Assembly: GCF_022758885.1 (NCBI RefSeq)
Contig: NZ_JALEBH010000002.1
Coordinates: forward strand, 1,007,501 to 1,071,500
DNA length: 64,000 bases
Reading direction: 5' to 3'
From: Sphingobium sp. BYY-5
Lineage (GTDB): Bacteria > Pseudomonadota > Alphaproteobacteria > Sphingomonadales > Sphingomonadaceae
The position numbers and the translations under genes are program-made. The stretch's first letter is position 1, and every line of letters begins with the position of its first letter. Positions 9,486 through 17,519 of the stretch are shown piece after piece. Under the pieces are notes generated by a model. That model was given only the letters and a program-made list of their open reading frames with translations, was not told the origin of the DNA and made no database searches.

Positions 9486-11346
9486 ACCCCTCCTCCGTTT
9501 GTGCGCGCATGAGTGTGAAGTGAAATTCGGTCCCGCCGCCATTACGCGGCTCCATCCAGATGCGTCCGCCATTAGCCTCAACAATGGTCCGGCAGATCGA
9601 GAGTCCCAGGCCCATGCCCTCGCTCTTCGAGCTGACAAAGGCAGCGAACAGTTGCCGGGCAATATCCGGCGCCACGCCGGTGCCGGTGTCGGCCACCGTC
9701 ACGCGCACGAAGCCTGGTTGATCGGCTCTGCTGGTGACGGTGAGCTTGCGCATGGGACAATCCGCCATCGCTTCGACCGCGTTGCGGATGAGATTGATCA
9801 GAACCTGCTGGATCTGGACCTTGTCGACCAGCACGGGGGACGCATAGGGATCGAGGTCGAACTGCGGTTCCACCCCTTTCTCTCTCGCGCCCAGAAGGCC
9901 GAGGACGGCCGCCTCGTTGATCAGCGCCGGCAGTTTCTCGATCGTCTTTTCCACCTCGCCCCGCGCAACAAAGTCGCGCAGTCGCCGGACGATGTGACCG
10001 GCGCGCAGGGCCTCGCTGGCAGTGTCGTTCAGCGCCTCCCGGATCATCGGCAGGTCGGCCGGGTCGGGGTTGGCGAGCAGATCCCGGATGCCCTCGACAT
10101 AATTGGCGACGGCGGTGATCGGCTGGTTGAGTTCGTGGGCGAGTGTCGAGGCCATCGTCCCCATCGCGCTCACGCGCGAAACATGGATGAGTTCGGACTG
10201 GAGCGTCTCGAGCCGTTGTTCGGTTTGCCGCCGTTCGGTCAGATCGCGGATGAAGCCGGTGAAGAGCTTGTCCGCGCCGGTCGCCTCGCCGATCGACAGC
10301 TCCATCGGAAAGGTCGAGCCATCGCGCCGTTCGGCGAACACGACGCGCCCGATACCGATAATGCGTTTCTCGCCGGTCGCGAGATAGCGGCGGATATAGC
10401 CGTCATGCCGTTCCCGATCGGGCGAGGGCATCAGACGGCTAACATTGCTGCCGACGACTTCGGCCTCGGCATAGCCGAACAACCGTTCCGCCGCGGCGCT
10501 GAACGAGACGATCGAGCCCTGGTCGTCGATGACGATCATGGCATCGGGCACGGTGGAAAGGATGGAGCGAAGATGGCTTTCCCGCGCGCGGACCGCGTCC
10601 TCGGCGGCCCGCCGATCCGTGATGTCGGATACGATCTTGGAAAAGCCTCTCAAGCTGCCGTCCTCGTTGCGGAGCGCGGTGATCGAGACGCTCGCCAGAA
10701 ACTCGGATCCGTCTTTTCGAACCCTCCAATCTTCCTCTTCAAATTTGCCCTCCGAAGCCGCCAGGGCGAGGTCGTGCCCGGGCTTTCCTGCGGCGACAGC
10801 ATCCTTTGGATAGAATATCGACATAGGATGTCCGAGGACTTCGTCCTCTGACCAGCCCTTCAGCCGTTCAGCGCCCTTGTTCCAGATCGTTACCCGGCCA
10901 TCAGGGTCGAGCAGGTAGATGGCGTGACCCTGTGCGCCATCGATCAGCAAGCCGATCTCCTCGGCGATTTCGCTCGCTTTCGCGGCCCGGATATCCAATT
11001 CCCGGGTGCGCATGAAGGCATGCATCCGCAGTCCATCAAGTCTCCAGGCAATCAGGATGATCGCGCCAAGCACTGCCACGAAAAGCCCCGCCTCCACGAC
11101 TTCGTCATGCGTGAAGCCTCGATGATCGGCAAAGTGAATGCCGAAGCCCAGGGCCGGGAGCGCGGCGATCATGGTGGGTCGCGCACCTGTCCAGACGGCC
11201 GCGATCATCAGCGAGAGAGCGAAGGGAAAAAGGGCGGCCCGGTCGCCCACCCAGGGGGCCATCGCGTAGCGCAGGCCAGCGGTGACCGCCACGATCGCCA
11301 GGGCCATGGCGACACGGATGGCAAAAGGACTTTCACGGCTCGGCAT
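9475..11346 (-). CDS. fixL: FixL-like heme-PAS oxygen-sensing histidine kinase
   Basis: About 623 residues from ATG 11346. An alternative ATG at 11508 adds 54 residues; neither has a strong Shine-Dalgarno. Order: four membrane helices (about 10-105), a PAS domain ([32 protein letters not shown]), a second PAS, an H-box HELNQP with H404, and a HATPase domain ([24 protein letters not shown]). The second PAS carries RHDGYI (H314, heme ligand in FixL) and GIGRVV (R334, the distal Arg that contacts O2), so it should bind heme and sense O2. The presence of both residues separates it from ordinary PAS kinases. It phosphorylates FixJ, encoded immediately downstream with an 11-nt overlap. Confidence 0.88.
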   Translation of the reverse strand: MPSRESPFAIRVAMALAIVAVTAGLRYAMAPWVGDRAALFPFALSLMIAAVWTGARPTMIAALPALGFGIHFADHRGFTHDEVVEAGLFVAVLGAIILIAWRLDGLRMHAFMRTRELDIRAAKASEIAEEIGLLIDGAQGHAIYLLDPDGRVTIWNKGAERLKGWSEDEVLGHPMSIFYPKDAVAAGKPGHDLALAASEGKFEEEDWRVRKDGSEFLASVSITALRNEDGSLRGFSKIVSDITDRRAAEDAVRARESHLRSILSTVPDAMIVIDDQGSIVSFSAAAERLFGYAEAEVVGSNVSRLMPSPDRERHDGYIRRYLATGEKRIIGIGRVVFAERRDGSTFPMELSIGEATGADKLFTGFIRDLTERRQTEQRLETLQSELIHVSRVSAMGTMASTLAHELNQPITAVANYVEGIRDLLANPDPADLPMIREALNDTASEALRAGHIVRRLRDFVARGEVEKTIEKLPALINEAAVLGLLGAREKGVEPQFDLDPYASPVLVDKVQIQQVLINLIRNAVEAMADCPMRKLTVTSRADQPGFVRVTVADTGTGVAPDIARQLFAAFVSSKSEGMGLGLSICRTIVEANGGRIWMEPRNGGGTEFHFTLMRAQTEEGYDR

Positions 11347-11633
11347 AGGGCGCACGGCTCCAATCCGTGCGGGCTCAACGTTGGAGGGGCGCCGTCCAGC
11401 TTCACGCGCACGCGTTGTTACGCGGCCAGCATAGCCTGAATCTGGGTGTAGCGGAATGGTGCGAGCCTTTCGATCAATCGGGAGTTGGACGTAGGGGTTT
11501 GCCCTCATCGACTATCGCGCCGCAGTCCCGCTCCCTATGCGGGAATCTACTAATGGTCCGCGATCGGCTCCCGCGGCATCCCGTAAAGGCGTCGAGCAGA
11601 TCGGCCGCACAGCTTTCATTCCAGTGAGGCGCC

Positions 11634-14312
11634 ATGACCATTCGCAACCTGTCCGCGCTCCTCCGCCCGAAGAGCCTCGCACTCATCGGCGCCTCGGGGC
11701 AGGCCGGCACGCTCGGCGCGATCGTGCTCGACAATGTGTTGGCGCGCGGTTTCACCGGCCCGGTCTATGCGGTCAATCCGCACCGTCTTGATCGAAGCGG
11801 CGTCCAATGGGCGCCGTCGGTCGGCGCGCTTGGGCAAGCACCCGACCTCGCGATCGTCATGACACCGGGCGAGACCGTGCCCGGGATCATCGCCGATCTC
11901 GGCGCCCTCGGCACCCGATGCGCCGTGGTTCTCTCCGCCAGCATCACCGCGGGAAACGGCCTGCGCCAGGCCATGCTTGATGCGGCACGCCCGCACCTGC
12001 TGCGTGTCGTCGGACCGAACTGCCTCGGGATCATCGCGCCGCACGTCCGGCTGGACGCCACATTCGCGCGCACCCCCGCCAAACCGGGCAGGCTTGCCCT
12101 GATCTCGCAAAGCGGCGCGCTGGTGACCGCGATCCTCGATTGGGCGGACATGCGTGGCGTCGGCTTTTCCGGCATCGTGTCGGCCGGTGACATGGCGGAC
12201 GTCGATCTCGGCGATCTGGTCGATCTCTTCGCGGTCGATCCGGCGACCGATGCCATTCTCCTCTACGTCGAGGGTGTCACCGATGCCGCAAAGTTCCTGT
12301 CGGCTGCCCGTGCCGCGGCGCGCATGAAGCCGGTGATCGCGATCAAGGCGGGTCGATCGCCAGAAGCAGCCAAAGCTGCCTTTTCGCACACCGGCGCGCT
12401 CGCAGGCTCCTATGACGTCTACCGCGCCGCCTTCGAGCGCGCGGGCATCGTCCTGGTCGACACGTTGACCGAGTTGTTCGACGCGGCCGAAATCCTGTGT
12501 ACCTCCCGTCGGACAGCGGGTGATCGCCTGGGCATCGTCACCAATGGCGGCGGCGCCGGAATCCTTGCCGTCGATGCGCTGGCCGGTGCGGGCGCGAAGC
12601 TGGCCACGCTCGCACCGGCCACGCTCGCGACCCTCGATGCCCGCCTGCCCCGGGGCTGGTCGCACGACAATCCCGTCGATGTGATCGGCGACGCCGGTCC
12701 CGATCGCTATCGCGATGCCATCCGGGCGGTCCTGCATGATGACGCGGTCGATGCCCTGCTCGTCATGAACTGCCCGACCGGCACCACCCAGGCGATGGAC
12801 ATCGCGCGCGCCATTACGAGCGAGGTCACCACCGCAGCCCATGGCGACAAGCCAGTCCTCGCCTGCTGGCTGGGTGATGCCAATGCGGCATCCGTGCGGG
12901 AAAGCATGGCCGATGCCGGGATTCCGATCTTCGCGACGCCGGACGATGCGGTGCGCGCCTTCGGTTACCTGCTCGCAGCTCGGCGCGCGCGTCTTGCCCT
13001 GACCGACGCCCCGGCAGCCACGCGGGAGCTGACGCCGGACATTGCCGAGGCCAGGCGGATCATCGCGCATGTCCGCGCCGAGAAACGGACCGCGATGACC
13101 GAGATCGAGGCCAAGGCGCTGCTTGGCGCCTATAATATTCCCACGGTTCGCACCCGCTTCGCAGCAGTGGTGGAGGCTGTCGACGAAGCCTGTGCATGGC
13201 TCAATCCGCCCTTCGCCGTGAAGATCGTCTCGCCTGACATCAGCCATAAGTCGGATGTGGGCGGCGTCGTGCTGGGATTGCCGGACCACAAGGCCGCATC
13301 CGCTGCGGCCTGCGCGATGGAAATGCGGATCACGCGCGAGCATCCCGAGGCCCATATCCTGGGATATGCCGTCGAGGAGATGTGCGAGCGCGCCCATCCC
13401 CATGAAATGATCCTGGGGATCGCGACCGACCCCACTTTCGGTCCCCTGGTGATGGTGGGCGCCGGCGGCACCGCGGTCGAGATTCTGGCCGACAAAGTGC
13501 TGGCGCTGCCGCCGATCGACGACGCGCAGGCGCGTGCTTTGATTGGCCGGACCCGCATCTCGAAACTGCTCGCCGGCTACCGCGGCGAGCCCGCCGCAAA
13601 TATCGACGCGCTCGCCGCAGCATTGGATGCCCTGTCCGCCATCACGGTCGATCTCCCGGATATCGTCGAACTCGACATCAATCCGCTATTGATCGACGCG
13701 AATGGCGTGATCGCGCTTGACGCACGCATCCGCATCACGGCCGAGCCGCAGACGGTCTCGCGCCTCGTCCTGCGACCGGCGCCGATGGAATGGGCGTCCA
13801 CCCTCGCGACCCAGAATGGTCTCAGTTTCTTCGTGCGCCCGGTGCGCGCCGATGACGAAGCGCTTCTTGCGGACTTCTTCGCGCATGTTTCGCCCGAGGA
13901 TCTGCGCTTCCGTTTCCTAACGGGCCTGAGCATCGTCGATCATGACCGGCTCGCGATGATGACGCGGGTGGACTATCGCCGGACGATCAGCTTCCTGGCG
14001 TTCGACGAAGACCGCAAGACCGTGATCGCGACCGCGATGCTGGCTGCCGATCCCGACCGCACACGCGCCGAAGTGGCGCTGACGACGCGAGCGGACATGA
14101 AGAAGAAGGGCCTGAGCTGGACCCTGTTCGAATATGTCCTACGCTATGCGAAGGCGGAAGGCATCGGCACTGTGGAGGCGATCGAATGCGCCGACCATGA
14201 CGCCGCGATCCGCATGGAGCGCGAGATGGGCTTCACGGCCATGGCCGACCCTGATGATCCCACCGTGCGGATCGTCCGGCGGGTGCTTGTGCCCGCAGCA
14301 GGGGCATCGTGA
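11634..14312 (+). CDS. Acetyl-CoA synthetase (ADP-forming)-like protein fused to GNAT acetyltransferase (Pat-like)
   Basis: 892 residues. The N-terminal CoA-binding domain (LRPKSLALIGASGQAGTLG), succinyl-CoA-ligase-like domains (VGPNCLGI, SQSGALV) and an ATP-grasp domain (KIVSPDISHKSDVGGV, GIATDPTFGPLVMVGAGGTAVE, ELDINPLLI) are followed from about residue 725 by a GNAT domain (FFVRPVRADDEALL...DLRFRFLTG...AMLAADPDRTRAEVAL). This is the layout of Pat/YfiQ lysine acetyltransferases. The FSHTGALAGS motif keeps the His that carries phosphate in true ADP-forming synthetases; as I recall it is lost in Pat proteins that only acetylate. This copy may therefore also interconvert acyl-CoA and ATP. It is divergent from fixL, with a 287-bp gap. 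Confidence 0.85.
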   Translation: MTIRNLSALLRPKSLALIGASGQAGTLGAIVLDNVLARGFTGPVYAVNPHRLDRSGVQWAPSVGALGQAPDLAIVMTPGETVPGIIADLGALGTRCAVVLSASITAGNGLRQAMLDAARPHLLRVVGPNCLGIIAPHVRLDATFARTPAKPGRLALISQSGALVTAILDWADMRGVGFSGIVSAGDMADVDLGDLVDLFAVDPATDAILLYVEGVTDAAKFLSAARAAARMKPVIAIKAGRSPEAAKAAFSHTGALAGSYDVYRAAFERAGIVLVDTLTELFDAAEILCTSRRTAGDRLGIVTNGGGAGILAVDALAGAGAKLATLAPATLATLDARLPRGWSHDNPVDVIGDAGPDRYRDAIRAVLHDDAVDALLVMNCPTGTTQAMDIARAITSEVTTAAHGDKPVLACWLGDANAASVRESMADAGIPIFATPDDAVRAFGYLLAARRARLALTDAPAATRELTPDIAEARRIIAHVRAEKRTAMTEIEAKALLGAYNIPTVRTRFAAVVEAVDEACAWLNPPFAVKIVSPDISHKSDVGGVVLGLPDHKAASAAACAMEMRITREHPEAHILGYAVEEMCERAHPHEMILGIATDPTFGPLVMVGAGGTAVEILADKVLALPPIDDAQARALIGRTRISKLLAGYRGEPAANIDALAAALDALSAITVDLPDIVELDINPLLIDANGVIALDARIRITAEPQTVSRLVLRPAPMEWASTLATQNGLSFFVRPVRADDEALLADFFAHVSPEDLRFRFLTGLSIVDHDRLAMMTRVDYRRTISFLAFDEDRKTVIATAMLAADPDRTRAEVALTTRADMKKKGLSWTLFEYVLRYAKAEGIGTVEAIECADHDAAIRMEREMGFTAMADPDDPTVRIVRRVLVPAAGAS

Positions 14313-14506
14313 GCCCGAAACATCTCGCGATCATCGACGGCTACCCCGATCCGGACCTCGGACGGTTCGTTCACGCGCTCGCCGAAAGCTATACCAGGGG
14401 CGCAGCGGCGTCCGGGCATGACCTGCGCCATATCGAGGTTGCCGAACTTGAATTCCTGTTCATCCGCTCGCACCGCCGACCGATCTTCGTTGCGCGCAAG
14501 AGATGA
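14309..14506 (+). pseudogene. NAD(P)H oxidoreductase (flavodoxin-like), N-terminal fragment
   Basis: Starts at GTG overlapping the previous stop as GTGA. The first 48 residues (LAIIDGYPDPDLGRFVHALAESYTRGAAASGHDLRHIEVAELEF) match the start of Kef/NQO1-type flavin oxidoreductases, normally about 190-220 residues long. After FLFIRS the frame runs into unrelated sequence and stops. Most of the FMN-binding fold is missing, so the product should be inactive. The 100 bp that follow (to about 14620) hold no recognisable gene and look like a deletion scar next to the end of the convergent membrane-protein gene. A full-length relative is encoded at 29228-29896. Confidence 0.7.
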
Positions 14507-15583
14507 TCATTTAGGTCGAGCATCTGCTTGTCGGGAATGTCGAGGGGGACGTCGCGGCGCGCCAGGGCTGACTTGACGCACTCTTCGGCCTTGGCGAGGC
14601 CGGGCACCAAGGGCACCGCGCATCAGCACCAGTCCCGGCACCAGAGGAAGCCAGAGCGTCAGCAGGCGCAGGAGCATGGTTCCGGCGAACGCGGCTTCAA
14701 GGGGAACGCCGAGCAGGTGGAGCGTGGCGGTGGACGCCGCTTCAAAACTCCCCAGCCCGAGCGGAATGGGGCCAAGCGTCACGACGATCGACGCCATGAC
14801 CAGCGCGATAAAGGCGGTGCCGAACGACACGCTTTGCCCCAGCGCGTGAAGACAGGCGAAAAATGTGCCGGCGTCTGCGAAAAAGATCAGTGCGTTACAG
14901 GCCGCGACACGGGCGAGCAGCGACTTGTCATTGAGCAGTTCGGCGGGTGCCTGCGCCGCCGTCTCGAGCAGCGATCGGATGAGTCCGATTTTCTCGACCC
15001 TTGGTGGCAAGGGCTTGCTTCCCCGGTGTCGCAACCACAGGGCGAGCCCGGGAATGGCGATCGCTACGGCCAGAAACAGGGTCACAAGTCCCGCCATCAA
15101 AGGTGTCGCCCGATCGTGCAGCCAGAGCAGTATGAGCATCACGAGCGCGAACAGCGCGTAGGCGGCATAAAAGCCGATCATGGACAGAAGCAGTGTCGCC
15201 ACGGCGGTGCCACGCGGGATTCCGAGGTGCCGGAGCTGGTCGACGAGCAGCACATTGCCGCCCATGCCCGCACTCGGCAGGGCCTGATCGGCGAAAAGTT
15301 TCGTTACCGCGACCCGCATCAGCTGTAGCAGCGGTCGCGGCGTACCCGCGTGCCCGAGCACCGCCGACCAGCCCCCGGCCACGCTTGCATAGGTGGACAG
15401 CTGAAACATGACGGCCAAAGCCAGCCATCCGGGCTCGGCATGCTGCACCAGCAGCGCGAAACGCTTGATATCCCCGAACCGCAGAATTGCGCCGGCCAGC
15501 GCCGCCACAAGCACCAGGCTGAAGAACCAGCGCCGCCATCCCCCGGCACTCGGCGGTGCGCTGTTCTCAATGTTCGAGGACAT
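14507..15583 (-). CDS. Lysylphosphatidylglycerol-synthase-like membrane protein (UPF0104, flippase domain only)
   Basis: About 358 residues with 7-8 predicted membrane helices and the family's SLLLRLLTLWLPLVPGL-like end. Conserved patches are QALPSAGMGGNVLLVDQL and GPIPLGLGSFEAAS. It matches PF03706, the membrane domain of MprF, without the cytoplasmic synthase domain. Such stand-alone members are thought to move lipids but most are unassigned. ATG 15583 lies 17 nt inside the end of phaC, so the two are cotranscribed. The last 30 or so residues (RPRQGRRVRQ onward) are Arg/Pro-rich and probably derive from the scar at 14507-14620 rather than the family. Confidence 0.75.
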   Translation of the reverse strand: MSSNIENSAPPSAGGWRRWFFSLVLVAALAGAILRFGDIKRFALLVQHAEPGWLALAVMFQLSTYASVAGGWSAVLGHAGTPRPLLQLMRVAVTKLFADQALPSAGMGGNVLLVDQLRHLGIPRGTAVATLLLSMIGFYAAYALFALVMLILLWLHDRATPLMAGLVTLFLAVAIAIPGLALWLRHRGSKPLPPRVEKIGLIRSLLETAAQAPAELLNDKSLLARVAACNALIFFADAGTFFACLHALGQSVSFGTAFIALVMASIVVTLGPIPLGLGSFEAASTATLHLLGVPLEAAFAGTMLLRLLTLWLPLVPGLVLMRGALGARPRQGRRVRQVSPGAPRRPPRHSRQADARPK

Positions 15584-17363
15584 AGGTTCCGGGCGCCATG
15601 TCAAGGCACGCAAAGCCTTTGTCGGGTGCGCCCAGCGCAGGGGGCGATGAACATAGGCCCGCATGCGATGCCAGCCACCGCCCCCATCCCGGCCACCAAG
15701 ACCCGTCATGTCGTTCCGCCTGTGCGACCCAGCTTTCCGGATCGACATGCCCTCCGGCCCCCGCATGGGTCATCATCTGGAAATGCTGGCCGGAATGCCC
15801 GGGTTCCGAGACGATGCCGGCGTTATGGCCACCGCTCGCCAGCAGGAAGGTGACCTCGGTTTCGGTCAGGAGATGAATCTTGAACACTGATCGCCAGGGC
15901 GCGACATGGTCCCATTCGGTCCCCACCGCGAAGATCGGTACGCGAATGTCGCTGAGCGCGATCGACCTGCCCTCGACCATGTAGCGGCCTTCAGCCAGAT
16001 CGTCGTCGAGGAAGAGTTCGCGCAGATACTGGGAGTGCATCGCAAGCGGGAGCCGCGTGCCGTCGCTATTCCACGCCATGAGATCATTCATCGGCTCGGC
16101 GTCACCCATGAGATAGTCACGGATCATCCGCGACCAGAGCAGGTCGTTGGATCGCAGCATCTGGAACGCGCCACCCATCTGCCAGCTGTCGAGATAGCCT
16201 TGCGTCCACATCAGATTCTCGAGAAAATGGATTTGCGCGGCGTCGATGAAGAGCCCGAGTTCGCCCGGCTCACTGAACTCGGTCTGGGCGGCAAAGAGCG
16301 TCATGCTGGCAAAACGATTATCGCCGTCGCGTGCCATCGCCGCCGCCGTGATCGCAAGCAGAGTCCCCCCGAGACAATAGCCCACCGCATGGATCCTGGG
16401 AGAACCAGTGATCGCGGCGACGGCGTCCAGCGCCGGCATCACGCCCAGGCGGCGATAGTCGTCGAAAGAGATGCCGCGATCCTCTTCGCCCGGATTGCGC
16501 CAGGAGATCATGAAGACGGTGAACCCCTGACCGACCAGCCAGCGCACCAGCGAATTTTCCGGGCTGAGGTCGAGAATGTAAAATTTCATGATCCAGGCCG
16601 GGACGATCAGCAACGGTTCGGAATGGACCGTTTCGGTGGCTGGGCGGTACTGGATCAACTCGATCAGGTGATTGCGATAGATGATTTCGCCGGGTGTGGC
16701 GGCAACCTCGATACCAGGGCGAAAGGCTTCGGCCCCGGCGGGGCGCTCACGCGCCAGGGTGCGCCGCATGTCATCGAACAGATTGGCGAAGCCATCCGAA
16801 AGGCACTGGCCGCCTGTCTCCGCAATGCGGCGCTGAATGACCGGATTGGTGGCGATGAAATTGGACGGCGCCATCATGTCGAGCATCTGGCGCACCGAGA
16901 AGCGCACCATGTCCTCATGGCGCTGGGTGACGCCGCCCACCGAACAGCAGGCCTGGTCCCACCATTGCTGGTTGAGCAGGAAGGCCTGGTGGATCAGGTT
17001 GAAGGGCCAGCTTTGCCAGGCCGGATCGTCGAAACGATGGTCCTGGGGCAAAGGCTGGATACAGGGCGCGATAGCGCCATTTCCCGTCGCGACCTGTCGG
17101 GCATAGTCGGCCAGCCGGGTGATCTTGCGCGCGGCCTTGGCGGCGAGATGCATTTGTCGGCCAGGCGAGATAGCGAGATGGGTTGCCCAGTCGCCGAAGG
17201 CGGCACCAACCGAGGCGGGAGAGAGGCCACTGGACAACTGTGCGATGGCCGCTCCTGTCGCCCGGTCCACCGCATTGGCAGGGCCGCTCAGCGGGCCGTC
17301 ATCCGCCGTGCAGGGACAGGCTTCTTTCAACAGGCTGCCATTCATCGCACTGCTCCCAAACAT
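15567..17363 (-). CDS. phaC: Class I poly(3-hydroxyalkanoate) synthase
   Basis: About 598 residues from ATG 17363 (17345 and 17432 are alternatives). The N-terminal PhaC_N domain (PAWQSWPFNLIHQAFLLNQQWW) precedes an alpha/beta-hydrolase fold. The lipase-like box is GYCLGG, with the catalytic Cys at about 330. The partner Asp is in GTEWDHVAPW and the His in SGGHNAGI. It polymerises (R)-3-hydroxyacyl-CoA to PHA/PHB on cytoplasmic granules. The length fits class I (one subunit). PhaB at 22664 and a phasin at 7628 supply the pathway; no beta-ketothiolase (PhaA) is in the window. A TACGTA element lies about 85 bp upstream, which may link it to FixJ. Confidence 0.9.
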   Translation of the reverse strand: MFGSSAMNGSLLKEACPCTADDGPLSGPANAVDRATGAAIAQLSSGLSPASVGAAFGDWATHLAISPGRQMHLAAKAARKITRLADYARQVATGNGAIAPCIQPLPQDHRFDDPAWQSWPFNLIHQAFLLNQQWWDQACCSVGGVTQRHEDMVRFSVRQMLDMMAPSNFIATNPVIQRRIAETGGQCLSDGFANLFDDMRRTLARERPAGAEAFRPGIEVAATPGEIIYRNHLIELIQYRPATETVHSEPLLIVPAWIMKFYILDLSPENSLVRWLVGQGFTVFMISWRNPGEEDRGISFDDYRRLGVMPALDAVAAITGSPRIHAVGYCLGGTLLAITAAAMARDGDNRFASMTLFAAQTEFSEPGELGLFIDAAQIHFLENLMWTQGYLDSWQMGGAFQMLRSNDLLWSRMIRDYLMGDAEPMNDLMAWNSDGTRLPLAMHSQYLRELFLDDDLAEGRYMVEGRSIALSDIRVPIFAVGTEWDHVAPWRSVFKIHLLTETEVTFLLASGGHNAGIVSEPGHSGQHFQMMTHAGAGGHVDPESWVAQAERHDGSWWPGWGRWLASHAGLCSSPPALGAPDKGFACLDMAPGTYVLEH

Positions 17364-17445
17364 AGGAACGCACTCCAGCTGGCCGATGGAGGATAGTCCC
17401 GCCCACCCCTGATGAAGGCCGCCGACAACCATACCTATGCGGAGT

Positions 17446-17455
17446 GTTACGTAGA
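17446..17455. promoter_or_regulatory. GTTACGTAGA element upstream of phaC
   Basis: This lies in the 156-bp gap between phaC and the Mg ATPase gene, about 85 bp before the phaC start. It contains the TACGTA palindrome also seen at 8854 and 29963, with TACGTAG(A) shared with 29963. It is suggested as a binding site for a FixJ-type regulator, from sequence resemblance only. Confidence 0.35.
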
Positions 17456-17519
17456 TCAGACGTCATGTAAGCCGTCGCGATCCTCGGGACGGCCACCTCT
17501 CGTAAATTGCGATCCTCGT

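Noticed and set aside
11616..13403. 595-codon frame antisense to the synthetase-acetyltransferase gene
   Set aside because: Shadow frame; the sense frame has all motifs.
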